From NCBI RefSeq assembly GCF_000422645.1, contig NZ_AUGL01000021.1, forward strand, positions 16,756 to 80,755: a DNA stretch of 64,000 nt, in the 5' to 3' direction. Of the stretch, positions 43,097 through 54,212 are shown piece by piece. Source of the stretch: Ferrimonas futtsuensis DSM 18154. GTDB taxonomy: Bacteria; Pseudomonadota; Gammaproteobacteria; Enterobacterales; Shewanellaceae. Both the position numbers and the translations under genes were made by a program. The notes below the pieces were generated by a model. It made no database searches. It saw only the letters and a list, made by a program, of their open reading frames with translations, and had not been told where the DNA came from. The first letter of the stretch is position 1. The number at the start of each line of letters is the position of its first letter.

Positions 43097-44929
43097 TTAG
43101 AGCTCGCTGCACTCCAGGCACAGCATGTAGGCGTTCTGAGGGTCAGACAGTGTCAGTTGCTGCTCGAGGGGACCCAGCAGAGTCTGTTTCACCATGCCCA
43201 TCAGCTTGCTGCTCTCGGACTGAGGCAGCTCGACGGAGGCGTTTTTCAGGATCTCCTGGATGATCTGCTGCTCCGGGCTGAGCTCCTTCTCGATGAGAAT
43301 GGTGTCGTAATCGCTGATGCCGGCAATCTCGGCGGCGCCGGCGACGGCGTCATCCAGACTGCCCAGTTCATCCACCAGGCCCAGCTCTTTGGCGGCGGTG
43401 CCACTCCAGACCCTTCCCTGAGCCACTTCGTCCACCTTCTCCACCGGGATGTCACGGGCGGTGGCCACCAGGTTGATGAAGTCGGCGTAGCCCTTGTTCA
43501 GGTTCATCTGCATGATGCGCTTGAAGGAGTCGGGCAACGGCTTGAACACGTTCAGGCCGGCCATCTCGGTGGTGCCCACACCGTCCAAGTTGACGCCCAC
43601 GGCCTTGGCGGTCTCTTCAAAGGTCTGAATCATGCCGATGATGCCGATGGAGCCGGTAATGGTGTTGGGCTGAGCGTAGATGCGATCCGCGTTGGCGGAG
43701 ATCCAGTAGCCCCCGGAGGCCGCCACGGAACTCATGGAGGAGACCACGGTCTTGCCCGCGTCTTTCAGGGCCAGAATCTCCTGACGGATCTGCTCGGAGG
43801 CGTAGACGCTGCCACCGGGGCTGTCGACGCGGATCACCACGGCTTTCACCTGATCGTCTTCTCGCGCCTGACGCAGCAACTTGGACATGGAGTAGCCGCC
43901 AATGGTGCCCGCGGGCTGGTCACCCGGCACGATGGGGCCCTGGGCGATGATCACCGCCACCTGATCGCGACCTGGCAGGTGGACTTCCGGCATCATCTGG
44001 GCGGCGTAGTCCTGCCAGGAGACGCCGTTGAACTTGCTCTCGTCGTCGGATTTGGCACCGAAGCGCTCAAACATCTGGTCTCGCATCTCAACCGAGGTCA
44101 GGGTGCTGTCGACCAGGCCGTTTTCCAGGGCATATTGGCTGAAGTCGCCGTCCACTTGCTCCAGGGCGGCTTCCAGCTGGTCCAGATTACGGTCCAGCAG
44201 GCCTTCGGCCAGGGTACGGTTGGCGTTGACGGTGGCCTTGTACTGGCCCCAGATGTCGTCCAGCAGGGAGAGGTTGGCCTCTTTGGCGGGCTCGGACATC
44301 TCATTGAGGTAGTAGCTTTCGGCGAAAGACTTGTATTTGCCTACCCGAAACAGGTGGGTCTTGACCCCCACCTTGTCCAGCAGGTCTTTGTAGAACAGGC
44401 GGTACATGCCCATGCCTTCAATGGCCACGGTACCGGAGGCGTTCAGTTGAATCTCATCGGCGTAGGTGGCCAGCAGGTAGGGACCTTGGGTGTACCAGCC
44501 GGACTGGGCAATCACTGGCTTGCCGCTGTCGCGGAAACGGCTCAGGGCCTGGCCCACCAGCTGCAGCTTGGCGGTTCCGCCATAGACGCCACCGGGGCGC
44601 AGCACGATGCCGGCGATGCGATCATCCTCTGCGGCGGCTTCGATAACGTCGATGAGTTCCTCGAGGACGATCTCCTGCTCCTTATCGCTGCCGCCGGCAA
44701 CCATCTCGAACGGATCCATCTCCCTGGGCTGCTCAACCAGTTTGCCCTCCAGATTCAGAATCAGGGCTGCCCCTTGAGGAACCTGAGGGACCTGGTCCTG
44801 GCTGATCCCCACCACAATGAGGGCGAGGAAGCCGAAGAACACCAAGTTTAGTATCAGTCGTCGAGTGCCGTTGATCCCTGCCCAAATAAAGCCGAGCAGT
44901 CGGATCGGCCATGCGCGTTTCTGAGACAT
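43097..44929 (-). CDS. sppA: Signal peptide peptidase SppA (67-kDa type)
   Basis: 610 residues. An N-terminal membrane anchor (LILNLVFFGFLALIVVGI), two tandem S49 domains. The catalytic lysine is in HLFRVGKYKSFAESY (first domain), the catalytic serine in SSVAASGGYWISANAD (second domain), in the order of E. coli SppA. Degrades cleaved signal peptides at the periplasmic face. Divergent from fadH; upstream of ansA. Confidence 0.95.
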   Translation of the reverse strand: MSQKRAWPIRLLGFIWAGINGTRRLILNLVFFGFLALIVVGISQDQVPQVPQGAALILNLEGKLVEQPREMDPFEMVAGGSDKEQEIVLEELIDVIEAAAEDDRIAGIVLRPGGVYGGTAKLQLVGQALSRFRDSGKPVIAQSGWYTQGPYLLATYADEIQLNASGTVAIEGMGMYRLFYKDLLDKVGVKTHLFRVGKYKSFAESYYLNEMSEPAKEANLSLLDDIWGQYKATVNANRTLAEGLLDRNLDQLEAALEQVDGDFSQYALENGLVDSTLTSVEMRDQMFERFGAKSDDESKFNGVSWQDYAAQMMPEVHLPGRDQVAVIIAQGPIVPGDQPAGTIGGYSMSKLLRQAREDDQVKAVVIRVDSPGGSVYASEQIRQEILALKDAGKTVVSSMSSVAASGGYWISANADRIYAQPNTITGSIGIIGMIQTFEETAKAVGVNLDGVGTTEMAGLNVFKPLPDSFKRIMQMNLNKGYADFINLVATARDIPVEKVDEVAQGRVWSGTAAKELGLVDELGSLDDAVAGAAEIAGISDYDTILIEKELSPEQQIIQEILKNASVELPQSESSKLMGMVKQTLLGPLEQQLTLSDPQNAYMLCLECSEL

Positions 44930-45034
44930 GCGTATCTCTATCCTTAAACTATTGACCTACTTATATTACAGATGCCCTGCATCCATGTCAGATTGCAATT
45001 GTAAGGCTTTTTAATCCGCCTCCCAGAACAAGGT

Positions 45035-47121
<2,087 letters not shown>

Positions 47122-47137
47122 CCAGAGTCACCAACGA

Positions 47138-48742
47138 TCAGAAATAGGCGCGCACCTGCAGCCGCCATTCGAGGTTGTCCACCCCTTGCTGATCGGTGAT
47201 GGGGTGGGACAGGTCCATATGGATGACGTTGTTGCTGGAGTGTGAGGCATAGAGGCGCAAACCCAGCCCCACGCTCTGCAACAGCTCATCGTTATCCTGC
47301 TGATAGGGCGTGTCGCCATAGGTCTTGCCCAGATCCCAGAACGCCACGCCGCCCACTTCCACAATCTGATACCAGGTGAGCCCCGGGTAGTAGCGCAGTT
47401 CGTTGCTCATCAGCAGGCTGTGCTCGCCGTGCTGGAACTGCACCGGATAACCGCGCATGTCGGTGTCACCGCCCAGGGCCACGGGCTGGTCCAGGTACTG
47501 GTTGTTGCTCGCCACCGCATCCACCTTGTTGTACCAGCGCCAGCGGCCATTGATGTCGACGAACAGCTCATTGCGGATATTGAGCAGGTAGCGGTAGCTG
47601 TCCTCATCCACGGGCTCACTGTCGAGCACCATACGGTAGAACCAGCGGGAGTGGTCGGTCAGGTGATGCCCCTGGGTGAAGGCCCCGGCGAGCACCAGTC
47701 CCTGATTCTCAAAATCCCAGCCGGCGCGCAGCCAGGCGGCGACGCCGAAGTTGACGTCCTCCACCTTGTTGATGAGATAGAGGTTGAACACCTCATCGAA
47801 ATGATCCTCCAGGTACTCCACCTGCAACCAGCCCTGCTGCTGCTTGCGGTTATCCGGGAGCAGGGTGGTCTCGGGAATGGCGCTGAACTGACGGTCCTCA
47901 TAGGTCAGTCCCACCCGGTATCTCAGCACCTTGTCCCCCTGCAGTCCCCTGGACCAGCCCCAGGAGCCAAGGAGGGCGCGCAGATCCACGCCAAATTCAT
48001 TGATGTCCTCGCCCCCCTGCTTAATGGTGTCCTCCCGGGTCTCGTTGTCCCAGTCCATGTAGGTGGCCCATTGAGTATTGAGGGAGTAGAAGGGGCGCTC
48101 GATGCGCAGGCGGGTGCGTTCGCCGTCGTCGGAGTCCACCAGGGTAATGCGCCCGGTCAGGTGTTTGCCCTGAAACAGGCCGGTTTCCAGGTCGAACACA
48201 TAGCCGGTACGGTCAGTCTCATTGAAATACGCCAGTTCGGTGTGGGCGCCATAGCCCAGCAAATTGCCCTCAATGATGCCAATGCCGAACTTGGACTCGC
48301 CCCCCTGGCGGCTGAAATCGAATTTGGGCAGCAATGTCCAGGTGTCCCAGGTTTCCACCTGCACAACCTGTTCGTCGCTGTCCGCGGTCTCATCCTTGAC
48401 CGTCACCCGGGCACTGCGGATGTAGGGTAACTCCCTCAGGTGTCGCTCCACCTCGTACAGGCCATAGGGATCGCCGCACAGATCAAAGCCCTGAATCTGG
48501 TCTTCAATGGTCACCGGTTTGGTGATGATGTGGAAGCGGTTGGCCCAGTCGTGCAGCCAGGTGAAGCCGGGCTCACCGGGGGAGAATACGTTGTATTGAA
48601 TGGTTTCGACCCGGGCGGGATGGCATTGATGATCACGTTCTTCTGGTGTTTCCCGGTTTTCTGATGGCGCGGCAACGGCCCCCTGGCCAAGGAGGGCCAG
48701 AAACAGCAGGTAGGTGGACACAGGGCGCGGCGTCAAAGGCAT
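47138..48742 (-). CDS. Omp85-superfamily outer-membrane protein with one POTRA-like domain
   Basis: 534 residues. Signal peptide ending GAVAA-P. Residues about 80-125 (YEVERHLRELPYIRSARVTVKDE) are a single POTRA-like repeat, followed by a large barrel whose late part has DQPVALGGDTDMRGYPVQFQ (the conserved 'RGY' inner loop) and ends LEWRLQVRAYF with the C-terminal Phe signal for Bam insertion. Unlike BamA it has only one POTRA and unlike TamA has none of the N-terminal partner. A surface or secretion-related barrel of unknown cargo. Convergent with fadH (16-base gap). Confidence 0.85.
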   Translation of the reverse strand: MPLTPRPVSTYLLFLALLGQGAVAAPSENRETPEERDHQCHPARVETIQYNVFSPGEPGFTWLHDWANRFHIITKPVTIEDQIQGFDLCGDPYGLYEVERHLRELPYIRSARVTVKDETADSDEQVVQVETWDTWTLLPKFDFSRQGGESKFGIGIIEGNLLGYGAHTELAYFNETDRTGYVFDLETGLFQGKHLTGRITLVDSDDGERTRLRIERPFYSLNTQWATYMDWDNETREDTIKQGGEDINEFGVDLRALLGSWGWSRGLQGDKVLRYRVGLTYEDRQFSAIPETTLLPDNRKQQQGWLQVEYLEDHFDEVFNLYLINKVEDVNFGVAAWLRAGWDFENQGLVLAGAFTQGHHLTDHSRWFYRMVLDSEPVDEDSYRYLLNIRNELFVDINGRWRWYNKVDAVASNNQYLDQPVALGGDTDMRGYPVQFQHGEHSLLMSNELRYYPGLTWYQIVEVGGVAFWDLGKTYGDTPYQQDNDELLQSVGLGLRLYASHSSNNVIHMDLSHPITDQQGVDNLEWRLQVRAYF

Positions 48743-48962
48743 CTTCTCCTTGGAGAGGCATGGAATAACTATCGTCGTAAATCGCAGAAATTGCCAAATT
48801 TCAGTAGCTTTGTTGGTTGCTTTAGCGCATCTTCAGATCTAAGGCCACCAGGCCCCGGATGACAGTGCCAATGCCTGTTGCAGCGCTGAATGGGCAGATT
48901 TTGCACTGACAGAGTCGCCGGATTTCGATACCCTTGAAGGGTTGTAACGCCAATCGGATTTT

Positions 48963-50051
48963 TTGGGACCGGATTTGAAAACCCTCTTTTGTGTGAAAGG
49001 GCAAGACAGCCCCCTACGCTTTGCTGCCATTCTAGGCATGTCTCTGGCCGGCGGTGCTGCCGTAACCAGCCTGTTTCTGGGTGCACCTGTGGTGGGCCGC
49101 TACCTGGCGCTGGTACTGGCGCTGCTGCTCTATCCGGTGATTCGCGCCGCCACGGTACGCCGGGCTCAGGAGTGTGCCGCCAAAGGCTGGCCTCTGGTGC
49201 TGCCTGTGGCCATGACCCTGGTGTTTATTGCCGCCGTTCCCTATCTTACCAGTGGCGCCGCCATGTTGCTGCTGGTGCTGTGGGCCGGTGCCGTGGCTCA
49301 GTTGGCCTTAAGACCGGCCAGCCGCGCCCAGGACAGTGTTCAGGTCAATGGCTATCGCGGTCCCATGGTGCAGTCGGTGGCCACTTCGGTTAACCGTAAC
49401 CGGGTCGAGCCCTCCCTGGCCGGCGATTCGGCGCCTGCGCCGCAGCAGCCGGTGCTGGCGGAGGAGAGTGACGATCTGCCGGACAGCGTCAGCCTCTATC
49501 TGTCTCTGTGGCGTGACAGCATGAACCTGTCCGCCATGCCGATGGCGGCCAAGGGCGCCCTGGTACTGGTGCTGCTGTCGGCCCTGATGGCGCCGGTGGC
49601 CCCGGGTATTCTCTCGGCAATGATGGCTCCGGAGCCGCAAGTGGTCGAGACCGCCCAACCCGAAATCGTGGAGCCGCAGCGCCCCCGAGCCGAGGCGATA
49701 CTGAAGATGCCCGACAGCTACTGGCTGTGGATGACCAAGGGCGCACTGACCATACGTTGGCAGGGGGATGAAACCGCCGCAGGCCAGGTGTGGGATTACG
49801 CCACTGCCGAAGGGGACGCCAGTTGCGCCGAGTTGATGTTCAACGACGACAGCGCCTATCGCCCCTACCGTGTGGATGTGGAGGCAGACAGCTACTTCAT
49901 GGCCAACTTCTCGCCCCTGGACACCCAGATCATCATCAAGCAGCTGGCTCGCCGAGGCAGCTTTACCCTGTGCGGCTACGATTTTAGCCTCAAGGGCTCG
50001 ACCAAGGCGCTGAAGAGTCAAAGCTACTTCGAGTGGTACCTGAACCAGTAG
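48963..50051 (+). CDS. Uncharacterised membrane protein
   Basis: About 362 residues from a TTG at 48963; another TTG at 48975 is possible and the start is uncertain. N-terminal half has three or four hydrophobic helices (FAAILGMSLAGGAAVTSLFLG; LALVLALLLYPVI; VLPVAMTLVFIAAVPY; AMLLLVLWAGAVAQLAL), a Ser/Ala-rich linker, another helix (AAKGALVLVLLSALMAPVA), then a soluble C-terminal domain (LTIRWQGDETAAGQVWDYAT...SLKGSTKALKSQSY). Cysteines in CAELMF and TLCGYDF may form a disulfide. No family recognised. A terminator follows. Confidence 0.65.
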   Translation: MGPDLKTLFCVKGQDSPLRFAAILGMSLAGGAAVTSLFLGAPVVGRYLALVLALLLYPVIRAATVRRAQECAAKGWPLVLPVAMTLVFIAAVPYLTSGAAMLLLVLWAGAVAQLALRPASRAQDSVQVNGYRGPMVQSVATSVNRNRVEPSLAGDSAPAPQQPVLAEESDDLPDSVSLYLSLWRDSMNLSAMPMAAKGALVLVLLSALMAPVAPGILSAMMAPEPQVVETAQPEIVEPQRPRAEAILKMPDSYWLWMTKGALTIRWQGDETAAGQVWDYATAEGDASCAELMFNDDSAYRPYRVDVEADSYFMANFSPLDTQIIIKQLARRGSFTLCGYDFSLKGSTKALKSQSYFEWYLNQ

Positions 50052-50069
50052 AGTTGTGATCATGCAGAG

Positions 50070-50096
50070 AAAAGGCGCCAATTGGCGCCTTTCTTG
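50070..50096 (+). terminator. Terminator after the 48963-50051 gene
   Basis: Stem AAAGGCGCC/GGCGCCTTT with loop AATT, then CTTG. It starts 18 bases after the stop. Confidence 0.85.
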
Positions 50097-50158
50097 TAGG
50101 GAAAGTCGTCCGACCTATAGCTTTGACTAAGATCACGGAAATCCTGCCCATACAAAAA

Positions 50159-50174
50159 TAGAGTATATACTCTA
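50159..50174. promoter_or_regulatory. 16-base perfect palindrome upstream of the first alpha/beta hydrolase
   Basis: TAGAGTATATACTCTA reads the same on both strands, 23 bases before the start codon at 50197, with a TATACT (-10-like) in it. A TTGACT (50123-50128) lies upstream. It is the natural operator for a local repressor; the regulator is not in the window nearby. Confidence 0.5.
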
Positions 50175-50196
50175 ATTGTTGTTGAGGGCACGGAAG

Positions 50197-51012
50197 ATGA
50201 AGGAAGTCGTTAAGGTAAACCAGGTGGATGTCCATGTGGAGGGGGAGGGCGAGGAAACCATAGTGATGATCCATGGCTGGCCCGACACCCACAGGCTTTG
50301 GGATGGTCAGGTGGAGGCGCTCAAACATCAGTTTCGCTGCGCCCGTTTTACCCTACCAGGCTACGACCCGGTCCACACTCGCAAGCTGTATACTCTGGAA
50401 GACCTGGTGGCCCAAATAGCAGCCATCGTCGATGCCGTCAGCCCGGATAAGCCGGTGACCCTGATGATCCACGACTGGGGCTGCATCTGGGGCTACCAGT
50501 ACTACCTGCGCCATCAGCACCGGGTCCGGCGCATCGTGGCGGTGGACATTGGCGATGCCGGTTCCAGGAACCATCAACTGCCCGCCAAGGCTAAGCTGTT
50601 TGCCTTCGGCTACCAGATTTTCCTGGCGATGGCCTGGCTCATTGGCGGCACCATGGGCGACGCCATGACCCGCAAAATGGCCAGCTGGCTGAAGGCGCCC
50701 GGCCACCCAAAGTCGATTCATAGCGGCATGACCTATTCGTACTGGTGGAAGTGGGGCCGCACCTTTCGCAACATCCCTCTTGGGAATCTCCCCCTCAAAC
50801 TAGAGTGCCCACTGCTGTTCCTCTACGGCTCCAACAAGTCGGTCAGTTTCCACTCCGAGGCGTGGGAGAAGGAGATGGCGGCCAAGCCCGAAAACCGGAT
50901 TGAAAGCTTGGCTACTGGCCACTGGGTGATGACCGAAGAGCCCGCGCGCTTCAACCAGGTGGTGGTGGAGTGGTTGACTGAGCCAGCCGTTCAGCAGGAG
51001 AACCTGGCCTGA
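50197..51012 (+). CDS. Alpha/beta hydrolase, epoxide-hydrolase/dehalogenase-like (paralogue 1)
   Basis: 271 residues from ATG 50197. HGWP (26-29) is the oxyanion loop and IHDWGC (92-97) carries an aspartate nucleophile (Asp93), as in haloalkane dehalogenases and epoxide hydrolases; ordinary esterases have Ser there. GHWVM near the C-terminus supplies the base. Cap-domain region has many aromatic residues (SYWWKWGRTF). Sits next to a second copy (51116-51910) with the same layout, so a tandem duplication. Substrate unknown. Operator-like palindrome lies just upstream. Confidence 0.85.
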   Translation: MKEVVKVNQVDVHVEGEGEETIVMIHGWPDTHRLWDGQVEALKHQFRCARFTLPGYDPVHTRKLYTLEDLVAQIAAIVDAVSPDKPVTLMIHDWGCIWGYQYYLRHQHRVRRIVAVDIGDAGSRNHQLPAKAKLFAFGYQIFLAMAWLIGGTMGDAMTRKMASWLKAPGHPKSIHSGMTYSYWWKWGRTFRNIPLGNLPLKLECPLLFLYGSNKSVSFHSEAWEKEMAAKPENRIESLATGHWVMTEEPARFNQVVVEWLTEPAVQQENLA

Positions 51013-51052
51013 CCCCAAGGTTTCAGGGGCGCTTCGGTGCCCTTGTGTTCGG

Positions 51053-51068
51053 TGTGAGCTCTGTCACA
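51053..51068. promoter_or_regulatory. Perfect CRP site upstream of the second hydrolase
   Basis: TGTGA-GCTCTG-TCACA, a perfect match to the CRP consensus, 48 bases before the start at 51116. It implies cAMP-CRP control of the second copy only, unlike its neighbour. Confidence 0.7.
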
Positions 51069-51115
51069 ATGGTGCTCCGTTCAGAAGCGCTATAGATGAG
51101 CTGTAACAAAAGAGT

Positions 51116-51910
51116 ATGGAAACAATAATCGGCAAGGATGGCCTGGAGCTGCACCTGGAAGGACAGGGCGACCAAACCCTGGTGATGATCCATGGCTGGC
51201 CCGACAACTACCGCTTGTGGGACCGGCAGGTGTCGGCCTATAAATCCCGTTACCGCTGTGTGCGGTTCTCCCTTCCCGGCTTTGAGCGGGGTCAGCCCAG
51301 GCAACTTCTGGACATGAATCAGATGATGGCCACGCTGGACTATGTGATGGAGCTGGCCTCGCCCAATAAGCCGGTGACCCTGCTGATTCATGACTGGGGG
51401 TGCTTCTATGGCTATCAGTACGCCATGCGACACCCGGAGCGGGTCAGCCGCATCATTGCGGTGGACGTCGGCGACTCAGGTTCCAGGGAACATAAGCTCA
51501 CTGCCGGCGCCAAGGCGTTGGCTCTGTCCTATCAGCTCTACCTGGCCCTGTGTTGGAAGCTGGGCAGCTTTCTCGGCAACCCGTTAACCCGGTTTATCGC
51601 CAAGGCGATGGGGGCGCCGGCACCCCGGGGCGAGATCCACAGTGGCATGAATTTCCCATACTACTGGCTGTGGAAGGGGCTGCTGACCAGGAAGAAACTG
51701 GGGATCAAGCCGGTGGCCATCGACCACCCGATGCTGTTTATCTACGGCAGCAACAAACCCTTCAACTTCCACTCCCAGGCCTGGGTAGACAAGCTCAATG
51801 GCACAGAGGGCAGTGGTGCTCGCTCGCTGGAGAGCGGACATTGGGTGATGGTGGAGCAGCCAGAGGCATTCAATCAGATGGTGCTGGAGTGGCTGGAGCA
51901 ACCCCGGTAA
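51116..51910 (+). CDS. Alpha/beta hydrolase, epoxide-hydrolase/dehalogenase-like (paralogue 2)
   Basis: 264 residues, collinear with the 50197 copy: HGWPDNYRLWDRQ (26-38), aspartate nucleophile Asp93 in IHDWGCFYGYQY, MLFIYGSNKPFNFHSQAW acid region and SGHWVMVEQPEAFNQ base region. Identity to the first copy is clear over the whole length, but surface and cap residues differ. Placed under its own perfect CRP site, suggesting different regulation after duplication. Substrate unknown. Confidence 0.85.
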   Translation: METIIGKDGLELHLEGQGDQTLVMIHGWPDNYRLWDRQVSAYKSRYRCVRFSLPGFERGQPRQLLDMNQMMATLDYVMELASPNKPVTLLIHDWGCFYGYQYAMRHPERVSRIIAVDVGDSGSREHKLTAGAKALALSYQLYLALCWKLGSFLGNPLTRFIAKAMGAPAPRGEIHSGMNFPYYWLWKGLLTRKKLGIKPVAIDHPMLFIYGSNKPFNFHSQAWVDKLNGTEGSGARSLESGHWVMVEQPEAFNQMVLEWLEQPR

Positions 51911-51921
51911 GAGGGCGGTGG

Positions 51922-52590
51922 CTAATCCCAGTGGCGTCGTGAGGTTTCCGGCGGCGTCTGCTGCCAGAGATCGCCGATGGCGTCGTCCTCTGTCTCCTCG
52001 GTCCGTTCGTAGTCGTACACCTTGCGCCGGGGCAGAGGGTCCCAGTTGCGGAACATGAAGGCGCTGACCAGACCGGCGGCGCCCCCGAACAGGTGGTACT
52101 CGAAGGAGATCTGCGGATCCCTTGGGAAGATCCCCATCAGCATCCCCCCGTACATGAAAAACGCAATCATCATCAGAGCAATGGAGCGTTTGTCGCGCCT
52201 GAGCAGGCTGATGAAGAACAGGTAGAAGAACAGGCCATGGGTGATGCCACTGGCGCCGATGTGAAAACTTGAGCGGCCAAACAGCCACACGCCGGCGCCG
52301 GAGCCCAGCCAGATGATGATCAGCACCGGCCAGCGGGAGCGGGGGTAGCCATACAGCAGGATGGACCCGAGGATCAACAGCGCCAGGCTGTTGGCGGCCA
52401 GATGCTCGGCGGAGCCATGAAGGAAGGGGGCAAACACAATGCCCAGGGCGCCGAAGCTCTCTCTGGGGTAGATGCCGAAGTGGAACAGGTTCCAGCCGGT
52501 GAAGGCCTCAAACACCATCACCATCCACAGGAAGGTCACGAAAAAGGCGCTGAGCTTTAAGCTCTGCAAGATCGAATAGTCTTTGCCCAT
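51922..52590 (-). CDS. Rhomboid-family intramembrane serine protease
   Basis: 222 residues, six membrane helices. The catalytic serine is in GASG (112-115, Ser114) and the catalytic histidine is His166 in EYHLFGGAAGL. HGSAEHLAANSLALLILG (58-75) is the second-helix signature. The C-terminal 40 residues are charged and cytosolic. Cleaves within membrane helices; substrates unknown. Convergent with the hydrolase genes. Confidence 0.9.
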   Translation of the reverse strand: MGKDYSILQSLKLSAFFVTFLWMVMVFEAFTGWNLFHFGIYPRESFGALGIVFAPFLHGSAEHLAANSLALLILGSILLYGYPRSRWPVLIIIWLGSGAGVWLFGRSSFHIGASGITHGLFFYLFFISLLRRDKRSIALMMIAFFMYGGMLMGIFPRDPQISFEYHLFGGAAGLVSAFMFRNWDPLPRRKVYDYERTEETEDDAIGDLWQQTPPETSRRHWD

Positions 52591-52762
52591 GTCACCTCCC
52601 TTACGACTCTGGCCTGCTTAACAGGACCGGGGGTCGAGTGCGCCTATTTCAGACAAGCCAGTCACCTTAAGTGTAGACTTGGGGGTTATACTGAGGTAAA
52701 TCAATGCTTTTATACGCAAATCCCATGAAACCGATCACTCTGCTTCTTCAATGGAGTCGCCC

Positions 52763-53545
52763 ATGAGCCAGGTGGTGGACATTCCCTGGTGGCAGCTGGC
52801 GCTGTTTCTCAGTGTGTTAGTGGTGCCCCTGTACATCAACCACAGGTTCAAATTGGGCCTCGGTCTTGAGGGCGGGATGGCCGTGGGCCGGATGCTGTTG
52901 CAGCTGACTCTGGTGGGACTCTACCTCAATACCCTGTTTGCTTTGGACAGCCTGTGGCTCAACTTGGGCTGGGTGCTGCTGATGGTGGTGGTGGGCGCCC
53001 ATTCGATCACAGGCAAGAGCCAGATGCCGCCAAAGCGGGTGATGCTGCCGGTCGCCATAGGTCTGGTGCTGGTGGTGGTGCCACTGCTCGGGTTGATGCT
53101 GATTGCGCTGATCCGCCCGGAACCGGTGTTGGGCGCGCGTTACCTGATCCCCCTGGCGGGGATGCTCCTAGGCAACAGCCTGGGCGCCAACGTCATTGCC
53201 CTGCAGAGGCTGGGAGCGTCGTTCAAGGAGCGGGCAGGGGAGTATGAGGGGGCGCTGGCCCTGGGCGCCAAGCCCACCATCGCCGCAGCGGATTTTGTCA
53301 GGGAGTCTCTGGCGGCGGCACAGGGGCCGATACTGGCGACCACCGCCACCACCGGCCTGGTGACCTTGCCGGGAATGATGACGGGTCAGATCCTCGGCGG
53401 CGCCGACCCCATAGTGGCGATTAAGTACCAGATGGTGATCATGGTGGCGGTGCTGGTGATGACCAGCGTATCGGCGGCGGTCACCCTGAGCCTGGCGTTG
53501 CCCAGACTGGTGACCGACACCGGAAGGGTTAACCTTTGTTCTTAG
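52763..53545 (+). CDS. fetB: FetB/UPF0014-type ABC transporter permease
   Basis: 260 residues from ATG 52763 with GGAG six bases upstream; an ATG at 52751 overlaps the ribosome site. About seven helices with UPF0014 marks: INHRFKLGLG, ITGKSQMPPKR, PLAGMLLGNSLGANVIALQRL, and EGALALGAKPTIAAADFVRESL. FetB works with the ATPase FetA in iron homeostasis in E. coli. No fetA neighbour is present; genes on both sides run the other way. It could be an orphan permease or use an ATPase elsewhere. 17-base convergent overlap with yajD. Confidence 0.85.
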   Translation: MSQVVDIPWWQLALFLSVLVVPLYINHRFKLGLGLEGGMAVGRMLLQLTLVGLYLNTLFALDSLWLNLGWVLLMVVVGAHSITGKSQMPPKRVMLPVAIGLVLVVVPLLGLMLIALIRPEPVLGARYLIPLAGMLLGNSLGANVIALQRLGASFKERAGEYEGALALGAKPTIAAADFVRESLAAAQGPILATTATTGLVTLPGMMTGQILGGADPIVAIKYQMVIMVAVLVMTSVSAAVTLSLALPRLVTDTGRVNLCS

Positions 53546-53876
53546 CGTCCATCATCGCCTTGAGGTTGGCGAATGGGTTGCTGGTGGCCAGATCCTGCTT
53601 AAGATCTTCACCGGCTTCCACCGTGGTGCCGTACTGGGCAGCCTGAGTGTACTTCTCGTGCTCGTTGTCGTGGCAGTAGAGGCACAGCAGTTCCCAGTTG
53701 GAGCCGTCGTTGGGGTTGTTGGTGTGGTCGTGGTCGATGTGGTGAACCGTCAGCTCACGCAGGTTGGAGTATTGGAACTCACGGGCACAGCGGCCACACA
53801 CCCAGGGAAACAGCTTCAGCGCCTTGTCTCGGTAGCCCTGCTCCAGCTGTGAATAGTTCTTTGGAATGATCGCCAT
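53529..53876 (-). CDS. yajD: YajD-family HNH nuclease
   Basis: 115 residues, the same length as E. coli YajD. ATG 53876 has GGAGAG six bases upstream; the ORF runs 65 codons further upstream but without similarity. CGRCAREF and LLCLYCHDNEH supply zinc cysteines around the HNH core VHHIDHDHTNNPNDGSNWELL. Predicted metal-dependent endonuclease, role unknown. Its 3' end overlaps fetB. Confidence 0.92.
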   Translation of the reverse strand: MAIIPKNYSQLEQGYRDKALKLFPWVCGRCAREFQYSNLRELTVHHIDHDHTNNPNDGSNWELLCLYCHDNEHEKYTQAAQYGTTVEAGEDLKQDLATSNPFANLKAMMDAKNKG

Positions 53877-54212
53877 CTTAATCTCTCCGGGTATGGCCTG
53901 ATTCGATACTAAGCCCGGATAGTAGCACTCCCTGATCCGCGACTGAAGATAGCCAGTGCACAAAAGGGGAGGGGTGGTCACAAACCGGGCGAGGAGTGGC
54001 ACCGTGGCGAGATGGGCTTGATCCCTAAGATGCTCGTGCCATCGATTGCTGTGCGTCTCTGTGCCCTGCAAGACCGGGCGGAGTCAAACAGCCCTTGTGC
54101 CATCGACTATACTGCCATTTCTATTACACCAACGACACTGTGCTTGCTGTTCCTCGTCATCGACGAAGGGCAACCTTCGAGTGCACCCCAATTAGCCTGG
54201 AGTAGAGTCACC

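Noticed and set aside
43157..44851. 564-codon plus-strand frame opposite sppA
   Set aside because: Low-complexity His/Gly/Val-rich shadow of sppA; no ribosome site or family.
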